From Gemmatimonadaceae bacterium (GTDB taxonomy: Bacteria; Gemmatimonadota; Gemmatimonadetes; Gemmatimonadales; Gemmatimonadaceae): a stretch of DNA of 55,457 nt. The notes under the pieces are model-generated. The model saw only the letters and a program-made list of their open reading frames with translations. It was not told where the DNA came from and searched no databases. Position 1 is the first letter of the stretch. Each line of letters starts with the position of its first letter. The DNA is taken from the NCBI GenBank assembly GCA_025931335.1, contig JAICNG010000013.1, positions 1 to 55,457 of the forward strand, written 5' to 3'. Positions 17,736-26,316 of the stretch are shown here, piece after piece. Made by a program: the position numbers and the translations under genes.

Positions 17736-19340
17736 ATGATTCGCATCCATCGTCTCATCCTCGCCGTCGCCCTGCTCGTCGTGACGGTGCCGCTCTCCGC
17801 ACAGCGTCGTCCCGCGCAGGGAACGCCGCGTCCACTCCCGGATCCGGCGCGCGCGCCGACCCTGATCGTCTTCATCACGGTCGATCAGCTGCGCCCGGAC
17901 TACTTCGATCGCTGGCGCACCCAGCTCACCGGGGGACTCGGCCGCCTCGCCCGCGGCGGCGCCTTCTATACGAATGCGTTTCAGGATCACGCGCTCACGG
18001 AGACGGCGCCGGGCCACGCGACGACCATGTCGGGGCGCTTTCCGCGCCGCACAGGAATCGTTCGCAACTCGGCGGGCGTTCAGGATCCACAACAGCCCTT
18101 GATCGGGGCGCGAGGATCGGGCGCATCGCCATTTCGCTTCCGCGGCACGACGCTCACGGATTGGCTGCGCTCTAAGAATCCGCGGTCGCGAGCGCTCTCC
18201 GTCTCGGGCAAGGATCGCGGCGCCATCCTCCCGATCGGGCGCGACGCGCAACAGGTCTTCTGGTACGCCTCGCCGGGCCTGTTCACCACGAGCACGTATT
18301 ACGCCGATACGCTGCCCGACTGGATTCGCCGCTTCAACGATCGTCGGCTGCCGGATTCCATGATTGTCACACCGTGGACGCTTCTCATGCCGGAGAGCGC
18401 CTACGCCGAACCGGACAGCGTCCCTGACGAAGCGAACGGGCGCGATTTTCGCTTCCCGCACATTGCCGCGAACGATCCGGACTGGGGCCTTCCCGCGACG
18501 CCGTTCTACGACGAGCTGACCCTCGCCGTGGCGCTCGAGGGGCTGCGTGCGCTCGATCTTGGTACCGGGCCACAGACCGACGTGCTCGCGATATCGCTGT
18601 CCGCGACCGACTACATCGGACACAAGTACGGCCCGGACTCGCGTGAGGTGCACGATCAGATTCTCCGGCTCGACCGTGCGCTCGGCTCGTTTCTCGACTC
18701 GCTGTTCGTGCTGCGCGACTCCACGAAGGTGATCGTTGCGCTGACGGCGGACCATGGCGTGGCCTCGTTTCCAGAGGTGCACACTCGCCGCTCGGGCGAG
18801 GAAGCGTTCCATGTAGACGTCATGCCCGTCGTGTCGCGTGTGCGCGCGCAAATGGCCGCGCGCGGAGCCGACAGCACGGCGCTCCAGATCGAGAGCGGCA
18901 TGGTGTTTCTCGAGCGACGCGCAACGACGCGTGCGAAGATCAACGCCGACTCACTGCTCCGCGCGCTCGCGCGCAGCCTGGTGGCGATTCCCGGAGTCGC
19001 GCGCGTCAATCGGCCGAGTGACCTCGGGATGCGCGACACTACCAGCGATGCATCGGCGCGGCGGTGGCTCCACACGATTCCGCCGGATCTTCCCGTGGAG
19101 CTCGTCATCACCTTGCGACCGTTCAGCGTGTGGAAGACCACGCCGCGCTATGCCGAACATGGATCGCCGAACGATTACGACGCGCACGTTCCGGTAATCC
19201 TGTACGGGCCTCCGTTCTCGCCCGGTCGACGGACACGTCCGGCACGGGTCGTCGATCTCGCGCCGACCCTGGCGTGGGCGGCCTCGGTCGTTCCGCTCGA
19301 ACCGCTCGACGGGCGCGTGCTCTGGGACGCGCTTCGGTAG
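17736..19340 (+). CDS. PafA-like alkaline phosphatase / type I phosphodiesterase
   Basis: The protein has 534 residues with a signal peptide ending VPLSAQ. It belongs to the alkaline-phosphatase superfamily: metal-binding Asp in FITVDQLRPDYF, the nucleophilic Thr in LTETAPGHAT, SATDYIGHKYGPDS with Asp and His ligands, and TADHGVASFPE with the later Asp-His pair. The remaining histidine ligand is in the DAHVPVILYGP segment near the end. This matches periplasmic monoesterases such as PafA, which release phosphate from many esters. The next gene starts 9 bases after its stop. Confidence 0.9.
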   Translation: MIRIHRLILAVALLVVTVPLSAQRRPAQGTPRPLPDPARAPTLIVFITVDQLRPDYFDRWRTQLTGGLGRLARGGAFYTNAFQDHALTETAPGHATTMSGRFPRRTGIVRNSAGVQDPQQPLIGARGSGASPFRFRGTTLTDWLRSKNPRSRALSVSGKDRGAILPIGRDAQQVFWYASPGLFTTSTYYADTLPDWIRRFNDRRLPDSMIVTPWTLLMPESAYAEPDSVPDEANGRDFRFPHIAANDPDWGLPATPFYDELTLAVALEGLRALDLGTGPQTDVLAISLSATDYIGHKYGPDSREVHDQILRLDRALGSFLDSLFVLRDSTKVIVALTADHGVASFPEVHTRRSGEEAFHVDVMPVVSRVRAQMAARGADSTALQIESGMVFLERRATTRAKINADSLLRALARSLVAIPGVARVNRPSDLGMRDTTSDASARRWLHTIPPDLPVELVITLRPFSVWKTTPRYAEHGSPNDYDAHVPVILYGPPFSPGRRTRPARVVDLAPTLAWAASVVPLEPLDGRVLWDALR

Positions 19341-19349
19341 CGGCCTCCG

Positions 19350-19976
19350 ATGACCCGGCGTCGCAAGGGTGAGCCACGGGGCAACGGAATCGTGGCGCTG
19401 CACCGTGCGCTCGATGAAGCCCGCTTCGGGCGCGAGCGCACACTCAACCTGCGCGCGACACTGCCCCGGCCGAAGGACGCAGAGGCGCGGTGCGAGGCGT
19501 GGCTGCGCGAGCGGCAGGTGGCGAAGTCGGACGAGCTGCTGGTGATCACCGGGCGCGGCATCAACAGCTGGGACGGCGAATCGGTGGTGCGCGAAGCGAT
19601 CGTACGCCTGCTCGGCTTGTTGCGGCGCCGGGGCGTCGTCGACGCCTGGCACGAGCACACGCCGGGCTCGTTCGTCGTCACGGTGGCGCCGATTCATTCG
19701 CTGCGTGAGGCGCCGCGCCGCTCGGGTGAGCGGCGGAGGGTCACGGCCGATCCGGTCGCGCTGCGGGGGCTTACGCCGCCAACCCGCGCCCGGCTGCGCG
19801 AGCTGGCGCAACTGGCGCTCGAACAGCTCGGGATTCGCGAGACGGCCGCCTTTCTCGAAGATGAGATGGTGTCGCAGTTCACGGTGATCGCGCGCGGAGT
19901 GCCCGAGGGACCTGATCGCGACCGACGATTGATGGCCGCCATTGAGCGCACGATCGACGAATACGTAGCGCGCTGA
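19350..19976 (+). CDS. Smr-like domain protein
   Basis: The protein has 208 residues and no signal peptide. Residues of about 30-120 look like a divergent Smr (small MutS-related) domain: LNLRATLPRPKDAEARCEAW replaces the usual LDLHG start, LLVITGRGINSWDG matches the conserved I-T-G-x-G-x-x-S-x-x-G loop, and SFVVTVAP is the final strand. Smr domains bind or nick nucleic acids; here the leading His of LDLHG is missing, so catalysis is doubtful. The C-terminal half is helical and charged, with no match I know. It is probably co-transcribed with the upstream phosphatase. Confidence 0.62.
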   Translation: MTRRRKGEPRGNGIVALHRALDEARFGRERTLNLRATLPRPKDAEARCEAWLRERQVAKSDELLVITGRGINSWDGESVVREAIVRLLGLLRRRGVVDAWHEHTPGSFVVTVAPIHSLREAPRRSGERRRVTADPVALRGLTPPTRARLRELAQLALEQLGIRETAAFLEDEMVSQFTVIARGVPEGPDRDRRLMAAIERTIDEYVAR

Positions 19977-20056
19977 CGCGCCGACACATAAGCTTGGACC
20001 CGAGGGTCCGCGACGGCGCGGACCTGCGATCGATTGCAGGCGTCCACCCCTTTCGA

Positions 20057-20617
20057 ATGTCCCTCTCCGACGACCAACACGAGCCCAGCCAGGGTGATCG
20101 CGCAGCGCCGGCGAACGTGGGTGCCTCACCCTATGACCTCCTGCTCGGCGCGATCGATGAGGTGATCGCCGAGTGGCGGTCGCTGCTGAAGCAGGAACCG
20201 TGGGCGAGTCTGCCGGCGTCGCGCCTGGTCGATTCATTCCCCGAGATTCTCCCCAAGATGCTCCGCCTCGCGCGTGCCAGCGCCACGCACATCGACGATG
20301 GGCTCCGCCATGTCATCGCCGATGCCCACGGCCACTTCCGTCGTGCCGATGGCGTGCCCCTCGCCTCGGTGACCGAGGAGTGGGCGTGTCTCAAGCGCGC
20401 GTGTCGCTGCGTGCTCGAGGCGCACGGGGCGAATCACGGAGATGCAGACCGCGCGATGGAGCGTCTGGACGTCCTTGTGGATGATGCCGTGGGGTACACG
20501 CTCCGCGGATACTATCGGCCCGAGCTGGACTCGCTTCGTGGGCGCGGACTGGAGCGGCGCGAGATCTCCGATCGCCGCAGCGGCAGCACCGATCGACGCG
20601 AGCGTGAGGATGACTGA
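20057..20617 (+). CDS. RsbRD N-terminal-domain-like cytosolic protein
   Basis: The protein has 186 residues. I prefer the ATG at 20057 (MSLSDDQHEPSQ) to a TTG at 19994; neither has a strong ribosome-binding site. The segment IDEVIAEWRSLLKQEPWASL, then LVDSFPEILPKMLRLA and ITEEW-like ASVTEEWACLKRA, resembles the helical N-terminal domain of RsbRD and some sensor kinases. It has no kinase or STAS domain and ends in an Arg/Asp/Glu-rich tail. It may be a stand-alone sensory or partner domain; that is inference. The M28 peptidase start overlaps its end by 8 bases. Confidence 0.6.
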   Translation: MSLSDDQHEPSQGDRAAPANVGASPYDLLLGAIDEVIAEWRSLLKQEPWASLPASRLVDSFPEILPKMLRLARASATHIDDGLRHVIADAHGHFRRADGVPLASVTEEWACLKRACRCVLEAHGANHGDADRAMERLDVLVDDAVGYTLRGYYRPELDSLRGRGLERREISDRRSGSTDRREREDD

Positions 20618-22733
20618 GCGCGCGCATCGCTTGGCGACGTGCGCCGCGGTCATCGGATCGCTGATAGGCGCCACCCAGTCAGCGCACGCACAGACCCTTG
20701 TGGGCTATGGTGCCCGGACCGCGGTGTCGCAGCGCGCGCTCGAGCAGAGCGTGGCCCGGCGTCCCGATGCGGCGCGGGCGATGGCCCACTCGCGAGCGCT
20801 CACGGCGCGGAGTCACATCGCGGGCACACCCGCGCAAGCCATAACCCGCGACTACGTCCTCGATCGCATGCGCGAATGGGGTCTCGAGACGGAGGTGCGG
20901 GAGTATCAGGTATGGCTTCCGCATTCCACCGAGGCGCGCGTGTGGCGTCTCGCTCCAGATACGCTGGAGCTGGTGCTCGCCGAGGGACCGGTTGCGGGCG
21001 ATCCGGTCACCGCCGAGTCCGGGCAGCTCGTCATGGCGAACGGATACTCCGGAGCGGGGGACGTGTCGGCCGAGGTGGTCTACGTCAATTACGGGCTGAT
21101 CGAGGATTACGCGCGGCTCGATTCGCTCGGTGTCTCGGTCCGGGGGAGGGTGGTCATCGCGCGCTATGGAAGGTCGTTTCGCGGCATCAAGGCGCGGGAG
21201 GCGGAGCGCAACGGCGCGGCAGCGCTTCTGCTCTACAGCGATCCCGCCGACGACGGGTACGTGCGCGGCGATGTGTACCCCGACGGGCCAATGCGTCCGC
21301 CGACTGGCGTTCAGCGTGGGAGCGTGATGAACGGCGCGGGCGATCCGACGACCCCTGGCTGGGCGAGCGTGCCCGGAGCGCGACGCGTGCCGCTCGACTC
21401 GCTGGTCGTTCCGCGCATCCCCGTCATCCCGCTGTCGTGGAGCAATGCCGCGGAGCTTCTGCGCGACATTCGCGGCACATCGATCCCGCAGCAGTGGCAG
21501 GGCGGCCTTCCGTTTCGCTATCACATTGGGCCGGGGCCGGTGCGAGCACGCGTGCTCGTGAGGCTGGATACGGCCACGAACGCGATCAAGTCCATTTGGA
21601 ACACGTTCGGCGTCATCCGCGGCGCGACGTATCCGGATCAGCTCGTGATCCTCGGCGCGCATCGCGACTCGTGGGGGCCTGGTGCGGTGGATGACATCAG
21701 CGGCACCGTCAGCATCCTCGAGGCCGCGCGCGCGATCGCCGAAGAAGCGCGTGCGGGGCGCCGGCCGAAGCGGACGATCGTGTTCGCGACGTGGGACGCC
21801 GAGGAATGGGGACTCATCGGGTCCACCGAGTACGTCGAGCAGGACTCGGCGCGCCTCACGAGCGGGGCGGTCGCCTATCTCAACCAGGATGTCGCCGCCC
21901 AGGGGCCGAGCTTTGGCGGCGGTGGATCGCCCTCGCTCCGTGCCGTGCTCAGAGACGTGGTCAAGGGTATCGACGATCCGTCCGGCCGCGGGACGATCTA
22001 CGCCGCGTGGCGCGCCGCGAGCGCGGTCGCGGATACGGCGGAGCCGGCAATGGGTGACCCAGGCGGCGGGTCGGATTTCGCCGGTTTCTACAATCACCTC
22101 GGTATCCCACACCTCGACTGGGGCTTTGGCGGCCCCGGAGGAGCGTACCATTCGGCGTACGACACGTACGAGTGGATGTCGCGATTCGGTGATCCCGGAT
22201 TTCATCGGCATGCGGCCGCTGCCCGTATTGGCGCGACCCTGGCGCTCCGCCTCGCCAACGCGGACGTTCTCCCGTACGACTACGCCGAGTTCGCGCGCAC
22301 GATCAAGCGACATCTCGACGGGGCGCAGCGTGCCGCCAGAGACCGGGGCTGGGCACTGTCGATCGACACGCTCGGCCGCGCCATCGACGAGATGGAGCGA
22401 GCGGCCGTCGCGCTCGCGAACGCGCGTGATACGGCGCTGGCTCGCTCGTCGGTGTCGCGGCGCGCGACCGAGCGCGCGAATGCCGCGCTGCTGCGTGTAG
22501 AGCGCGCGCTCACTCGTCCCGAGGGTTTGCGGACGCGCCCCTGGGTTCGCGGGCTCATCTACGCGGCGGATGAGAACAACGGTTATTCCACGATGGTCAT
22601 TCCATCGGTCAACGAAGCGATACGCTCGGGTGACCGCGCCCTCGCCGTACGGGAGGTCGCCGATCTCGCGGCGCGGTTCGCGGCGGCGACGAGGGCCCTG
22701 GACGCCGCGGCCGCCGCATTGCGAGAGCGCTGA
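20610..22733 (+). CDS. M28-family metallopeptidase, glutamate carboxypeptidase II-like
   Basis: The protein has 707 residues from the ATG at 20610, overlapping the previous stop by 8 bases. A signal peptide (ends QSAHAQT) is followed by a helical segment, a protease-associated (PA) domain (about 150-260, GRVVIARYGRSFRGIKAREAE), and the M28 catalytic domain. Zinc ligands are in GAHRDSW, VDDISG, DAEEWGL, LNQDVA and AYHSAYDTYEW. A dimerisation-like helical C-terminus follows. The layout matches glutamate carboxypeptidase II and transferrin-receptor-like proteins. It likely trims peptides in the periplasm. Confidence 0.9.
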   Translation: MTERAHRLATCAAVIGSLIGATQSAHAQTLVGYGARTAVSQRALEQSVARRPDAARAMAHSRALTARSHIAGTPAQAITRDYVLDRMREWGLETEVREYQVWLPHSTEARVWRLAPDTLELVLAEGPVAGDPVTAESGQLVMANGYSGAGDVSAEVVYVNYGLIEDYARLDSLGVSVRGRVVIARYGRSFRGIKAREAERNGAAALLLYSDPADDGYVRGDVYPDGPMRPPTGVQRGSVMNGAGDPTTPGWASVPGARRVPLDSLVVPRIPVIPLSWSNAAELLRDIRGTSIPQQWQGGLPFRYHIGPGPVRARVLVRLDTATNAIKSIWNTFGVIRGATYPDQLVILGAHRDSWGPGAVDDISGTVSILEAARAIAEEARAGRRPKRTIVFATWDAEEWGLIGSTEYVEQDSARLTSGAVAYLNQDVAAQGPSFGGGGSPSLRAVLRDVVKGIDDPSGRGTIYAAWRAASAVADTAEPAMGDPGGGSDFAGFYNHLGIPHLDWGFGGPGGAYHSAYDTYEWMSRFGDPGFHRHAAAARIGATLALRLANADVLPYDYAEFARTIKRHLDGAQRAARDRGWALSIDTLGRAIDEMERAAVALANARDTALARSSVSRRATERANAALLRVERALTRPEGLRTRPWVRGLIYAADENNGYSTMVIPSVNEAIRSGDRALAVREVADLAARFAAATRALDAAAAALRER

Positions 22734-22790
22734 GCGCAACCGACGTCGGTCTGGCGGGTATGATGGTCAGGCGATTCTTCGAGGCGTGTT

Positions 22791-23243
22791 ATGCGGACGA
22801 CGATCGTGTTGCTGGCCGTCGCGGTGCTGGCGGTCGCGGTCCTGGCGGCGTGCCGGGCGCGTGACGAGCCGCAGTCGGATAGCGCCACGTCCGACACTCC
22901 GCGCACGGATGACACGGTGGCGTTCGGCGGCGCGCTCCCCACGGACAGCGGGCGGGTGCCTGCGCAACCGGCGCGGTCGGACACGGCGCGCGCGACGCGA
23001 ATGATCCGCCGCGCGGGCGATGCCGCGAGCGATTCCACGCTGCCTCCGGACGACTCGATTCGCGCGATGCGCCCCGCCATGCCGCAGGTGACTCCGGAGA
23101 AACGGCCCCGCACGTGGCGGGGCTTCAAGCTCCCGGAGGAGATGCCGGTGCGGGCACCGGTCGAGACGATCAAGCGAGTGGAGCAGGTTCCCGACTCGGT
23201 GATGAAGGGAGACTCGACGACGCCGCTGCGCCCCGATCGTTAG
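22791..23243 (+). CDS. Putative lipoprotein of unknown function
   Basis: The protein has 150 residues. The start MRTTIVLLAVAVLAVAVLAAC carries a lipobox (VLAAC). The mature part is low-complexity, rich in Asp, Ser, Thr, Arg and Pro, without a recognised domain, and probably extended or disordered. The stop codon TAG overlaps the end of the convergent EamA gene by 4 bases, and a CGTTAGG heptamer spans both stops (23238-23244). I do not recognise homologues. Confidence 0.65.
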   Translation: MRTTIVLLAVAVLAVAVLAACRARDEPQSDSATSDTPRTDDTVAFGGALPTDSGRVPAQPARSDTARATRMIRRAGDAASDSTLPPDDSIRAMRPAMPQVTPEKRPRTWRGFKLPEEMPVRAPVETIKRVEQVPDSVMKGDSTTPLRPDR

Positions 23244-24142
23244 GCAGGCTCGATCTCGCCGACACGGGCCAGGGCAACCGCCGCCAGGACGATCGCCGTC
23301 GCCACCGCCTCGCGCAGGCCGAACCGCTCGTCGAGAATCAATGCGCCGACGATGACGGCCACGATCGGATTCACGTATCCGTAGAGCGAGACTTTCGCCA
23401 CTGGCAGGTGCTGGAGCGCGTACACGAACGCGACGTATCCGAGAAGCGACCCAAAGACGAGCAGGTAGAGAAAGGCCTCCCATCCGTGCCGGTCGGGATG
23501 CAGCCGTGCCCACTCGCCGAAGAGCGTGCCGATGAGGATCATGACGATCCCTCCCGCGAGCATCTGCAGCCCCGCTGCCAGGAGCGGAGGAACGCTGGCG
23601 CGCCGGCTCACGACGTAGACGGACCCGGCCGCCCACGAAATCGACCCGAGTTGCAGGATCACGACGCCGAGGAGGAAATCACGATTCGCCGGTAGCGGCC
23701 CGGCGAGCTCGGGCCACACCAGCACCACCACGCCGGCGAGGCCTCCGAGCAACCCGATCCAGGTCAGCGGACCCAACCGGTGGCCGCGCGGCGTGAACGC
23801 ACTGATGACCACGGTCCAGATCGGCATCGTGCTGACCATCACCGCGGTAATTCCGCTCGGCACGTGGCGCTCGGCGAGGATGACCGCGGCGTTGCCCCCG
23901 ACGAGCAAGAGCGTCCCCGCGATCGCGGATTCGCGCATCAGGCGCGCGTCCCGGGGGACACGCGTGCCACGCAATCGCATCGCGAGAATCACGATCGTTC
24001 CGGCGGCGGCGAAGCGCAGACCGCCGAAAAGAAACGGCTCCCATGTCGCGACGGCGATGCGGATGGCGAGGTACGTCGTGCCCCACAGGATGCACACGGC
24101 GCCCCACGCGGCCCACGCAAGCCGCCGCTCGCGCGACGTCAG
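23240..24142 (-). CDS. EamA-family (DMT) transporter
   Basis: The protein has 300 residues if translation begins at CTG 24142-24140, which overlaps the preceding stop as CTGA. From the first ordinary start codon (GTG at 24097) it would lose 15 residues, including the well-shaped first-helix segment LAWAAWGAVCILWGTTY. It has ten hydrophobic segments in two EamA repeats, with WGTTYLAIR, LFGGLRFAAAGT, YGYVNPIVAVIVG and ALILDERF. DMT transporters export metabolites or amino acids; the substrate is unknown. It is probably translated with the upstream hydrogenase-like gene. Confidence 0.88.
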   Translation of the reverse strand: MTSRERRLAWAAWGAVCILWGTTYLAIRIAVATWEPFLFGGLRFAAAGTIVILAMRLRGTRVPRDARLMRESAIAGTLLLVGGNAAVILAERHVPSGITAVMVSTMPIWTVVISAFTPRGHRLGPLTWIGLLGGLAGVVVLVWPELAGPLPANRDFLLGVVILQLGSISWAAGSVYVVSRRASVPPLLAAGLQMLAGGIVMILIGTLFGEWARLHPDRHGWEAFLYLLVFGSLLGYVAFVYALQHLPVAKVSLYGYVNPIVAVIVGALILDERFGLREAVATAIVLAAVALARVGEIEPA

Positions 24143-26157
24143 CGGTCGGGCCGAACCGAAGGGGTCTCGAGGGAGCGCGCGATCGAATCGAGCCGCGCGC
24201 GCCGGTGCTCGAGCTCGCGACGAATCGCCTCACGCTCAACGGAATCCGCGGCTCGTCGAGATGCCTCGCGCGCGGCCCTCGCGGAATCGGGACGCGACCG
24301 ACGAATAGGAGGAAGGCGGCGGCGTGTTCGGGCGGGCGGCGGGCGCACGCTTCGCGCCGGGGGAACCGACGCGATGCGAGTGGACTCGGTTGCGGAGGAG
24401 GTACTGTCCGGGAGAGGCCTCATCTCGGGTATCGCCGTCGTGTCGATCGTGAGGTCCTGAGATGTCGTGCCGGTGTCGGGCAGCGGGAACGTCAGCGGTG
24501 GGAGGCTGTCGAGTGCGGTGGGAACCGGTACGGCGATGCCTGACGATTCGCTCGTCACGCGGTCATCGCCTTGCCGCAACATGATGAACGCGACGAGCGC
24601 GAGCGCGACGGTCGCCGCGGTTGCCACAATCGCGGTGCGCGCGTGATCCGCCGCGGGCGGAGGCGGGACGGGTCGCAGCTCCTCGGTTGGGATCGGAACG
24701 ACCACCGAGCGGGGCGTCGCACGCGCTGACGCAGGCACGGGCTCGGCCGGAGCGGCGCCCTCGGGCGTTGTCGCCGCCTCCATCGTCGTGCCCTCCTCTG
24801 CCGTTGCTGCCGCGACCGTGACCGGTTCCGACGCGACCGGCTCCGGCGCGACGACGTCGGCGAGCGGCTCCGGCGGCGATTGCGCCGCGGGTGGTACCTC
24901 GGGGGCTGACTCAGGCGCTGCGTCAGGTTCCGGTGCCGGATGGGCGACCGCATCCGGCGCCGGAGGTGCCACGGCGACGCCGGCCTCGCTCGGGGTGCGA
25001 CGTCGCGCAGCGTACGCGCGCGGGAGCACCTGTCCCCCCTCGGTTCGCGCGACTGGAACCGTCTGTGCCGCGCGTGCGACGACCGGGGCAGTTGCCTTGC
25101 GACGCCTCGCTTCCTCTTCCGCCGCGACGACCGGGTCGGCCGACGCCGAGGGCGGTGCGGGCGCTGGCGATGCGGGAGCCGCCGATGCGGGCACCGGCGG
25201 TGCAGGAGCCGGCGGTGCGGGAGGCGGTGGTGTGATTGCCGCGGGCGGCTCGTGACGTGGCTCGTCAGGCGATGGGCCCGACTCCACGAGGGGCACGGGT
25301 GTGACGGCCAGTGGCGCGAGCTCGCGCACGCGCGCCGTGATGACGGGCAACGGCCGATCCACATCCACGGCCACGTGGGGGTCGATGACATCACTCGCCG
25401 CCCGCGGTGGCTCGAGCGCGACGACCGACGGGCGTGCGGCCGCTGGTGGTACTCCGGGACGAGCGCCGGCGCAGTGACAGCCGAGGGAAGGGGCCACGTC
25501 GAACAGCGCAGGCTCCCTCAGGAGAAGGCGCTGCGCGAGCTCCGTCTTCCAGTCGTCATCGATGATCTCGACGAGCGCCCGCGCGGTGCCCTCGCTCGCC
25601 AACATCTCGACCGTCGGCGCGCCACCAGGAATCGAACGGTGGCGTCGCCGGTCTGGCGGAAGGACGGACTCGAAGACCTCGGGCTGCTCTTGCAGTGAAA
25701 TGTCCAGCTGCGTGAGCACGCCGAGGAACTGCATCGGCGTCAGGCGCGCGTCGATCGCGGGATCATGCGCACCGGGACAGGCACCGATGTACGTAATGCG
25801 AACGCGATTGTAGCCGTAGAGGGCGCGGAGATACCTCGCGCACGCGACGGGGGGCGAGACCAGCGGAACGAGAAAGCGAGCAAGGTCGGACCCCACCTCG
25901 AGAAGCGCATCGCTCACGTGGGGACAGGCACAGAAGATTGCCGGCTCATCGCCGCTGCGCGCGGCCACGCGTCGCACGCACGCCGCCGCGAGCAGCTCGT
26001 CACCCCAGCTGACGGGGTACACGGCGGCGTAGCCAGCGGCCTGGCACGCATGGGCGAGTTGCACAGGCGTGGCCGGACGCGCCGCGAGCAACGCATCGAC
26101 GCCGAGGATGGCGACCGATGGCAGTGGCGCGCCCGACGCATTCGAAGCGGGCGACAT
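24139..26157 (-). CDS. Degenerate [FeFe]-hydrogenase-domain protein with Pro/Ala linker and membrane anchor
   Basis: The protein has 672 residues. Residues 13-231 resemble the C-terminal catalytic domain of iron-only hydrogenases in sensory (HydS-like) form: FCACPHV (Cys76, Cys78) at the first loop, LVSPPVACARYL, YIGACPGAHDP (Cys127) at the second, LTPMQFLGVLTQ, SIPGG, and LGCHCAG (Cys227, Cys229) at the third. The N-terminal ferredoxin domain is absent. A Pro/Ala/Glu-rich linker (about 235-500), one membrane helix (about 505-530) and an Arg/Glu-rich helical tail follow. It may be a redox or iron-sulfur sensor rather than an enzyme. It diverges from a Crp/Fnr regulator and overlaps the EamA gene downstream. 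Confidence 0.7.
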   Translation of the reverse strand: MSPASNASGAPLPSVAILGVDALLAARPATPVQLAHACQAAGYAAVYPVSWGDELLAAACVRRVAARSGDEPAIFCACPHVSDALLEVGSDLARFLVPLVSPPVACARYLRALYGYNRVRITYIGACPGAHDPAIDARLTPMQFLGVLTQLDISLQEQPEVFESVLPPDRRRHRSIPGGAPTVEMLASEGTARALVEIIDDDWKTELAQRLLLREPALFDVAPSLGCHCAGARPGVPPAAARPSVVALEPPRAASDVIDPHVAVDVDRPLPVITARVRELAPLAVTPVPLVESGPSPDEPRHEPPAAITPPPPAPPAPAPPVPASAAPASPAPAPPSASADPVVAAEEEARRRKATAPVVARAAQTVPVARTEGGQVLPRAYAARRRTPSEAGVAVAPPAPDAVAHPAPEPDAAPESAPEVPPAAQSPPEPLADVVAPEPVASEPVTVAAATAEEGTTMEAATTPEGAAPAEPVPASARATPRSVVVPIPTEELRPVPPPPAADHARTAIVATAATVALALVAFIMLRQGDDRVTSESSGIAVPVPTALDSLPPLTFPLPDTGTTSQDLTIDTTAIPEMRPLPDSTSSATESTRIASVPPARSVRPPPARTRRRLPPIRRSRPDSARAAREASRRAADSVEREAIRRELEHRRARLDSIARSLETPSVRPDR

Positions 26158-26232
26158 CGTGGGTTTCGTGTCCCGGGGGGAGACACCCCAATAGAAGCGG
26201 TTATCGGGCTCCTGTCCAGCGCGGCCCGTTCA

Positions 26233-26246
26233 TTGCGGAAGCGCAA
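26233..26246. promoter_or_regulatory. FNR-like palindrome, candidate regulator site
   Basis: TTGCGGAAGCGCAA is a perfect 5-N4-5 inverted repeat, with the same spacing as FNR boxes (TTGAT-N4-ATCAA). It lies in the 159-base gap between the hydrogenase-like gene (start 26157, leftward) and the Crp/Fnr-family gene (start 26317, rightward). It is a natural candidate for that regulator's own operator. Confidence 0.5.
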
Positions 26247-26316
26247 CACATGGGCGCGCGGTGCTTCTGCCCCGCAACACGATTCACCTCAAGCGCAGTC
26301 GTCTGCAGGTCGTGAC

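Noticed and set aside
20679..22739. Very long open frame on the minus strand opposite the M28 peptidase gene
   Set aside because: Its translation is Arg/His/Pro-rich with no domain, and the plus strand carries a clear peptidase. It is a codon-usage shadow of a G+C-rich gene.
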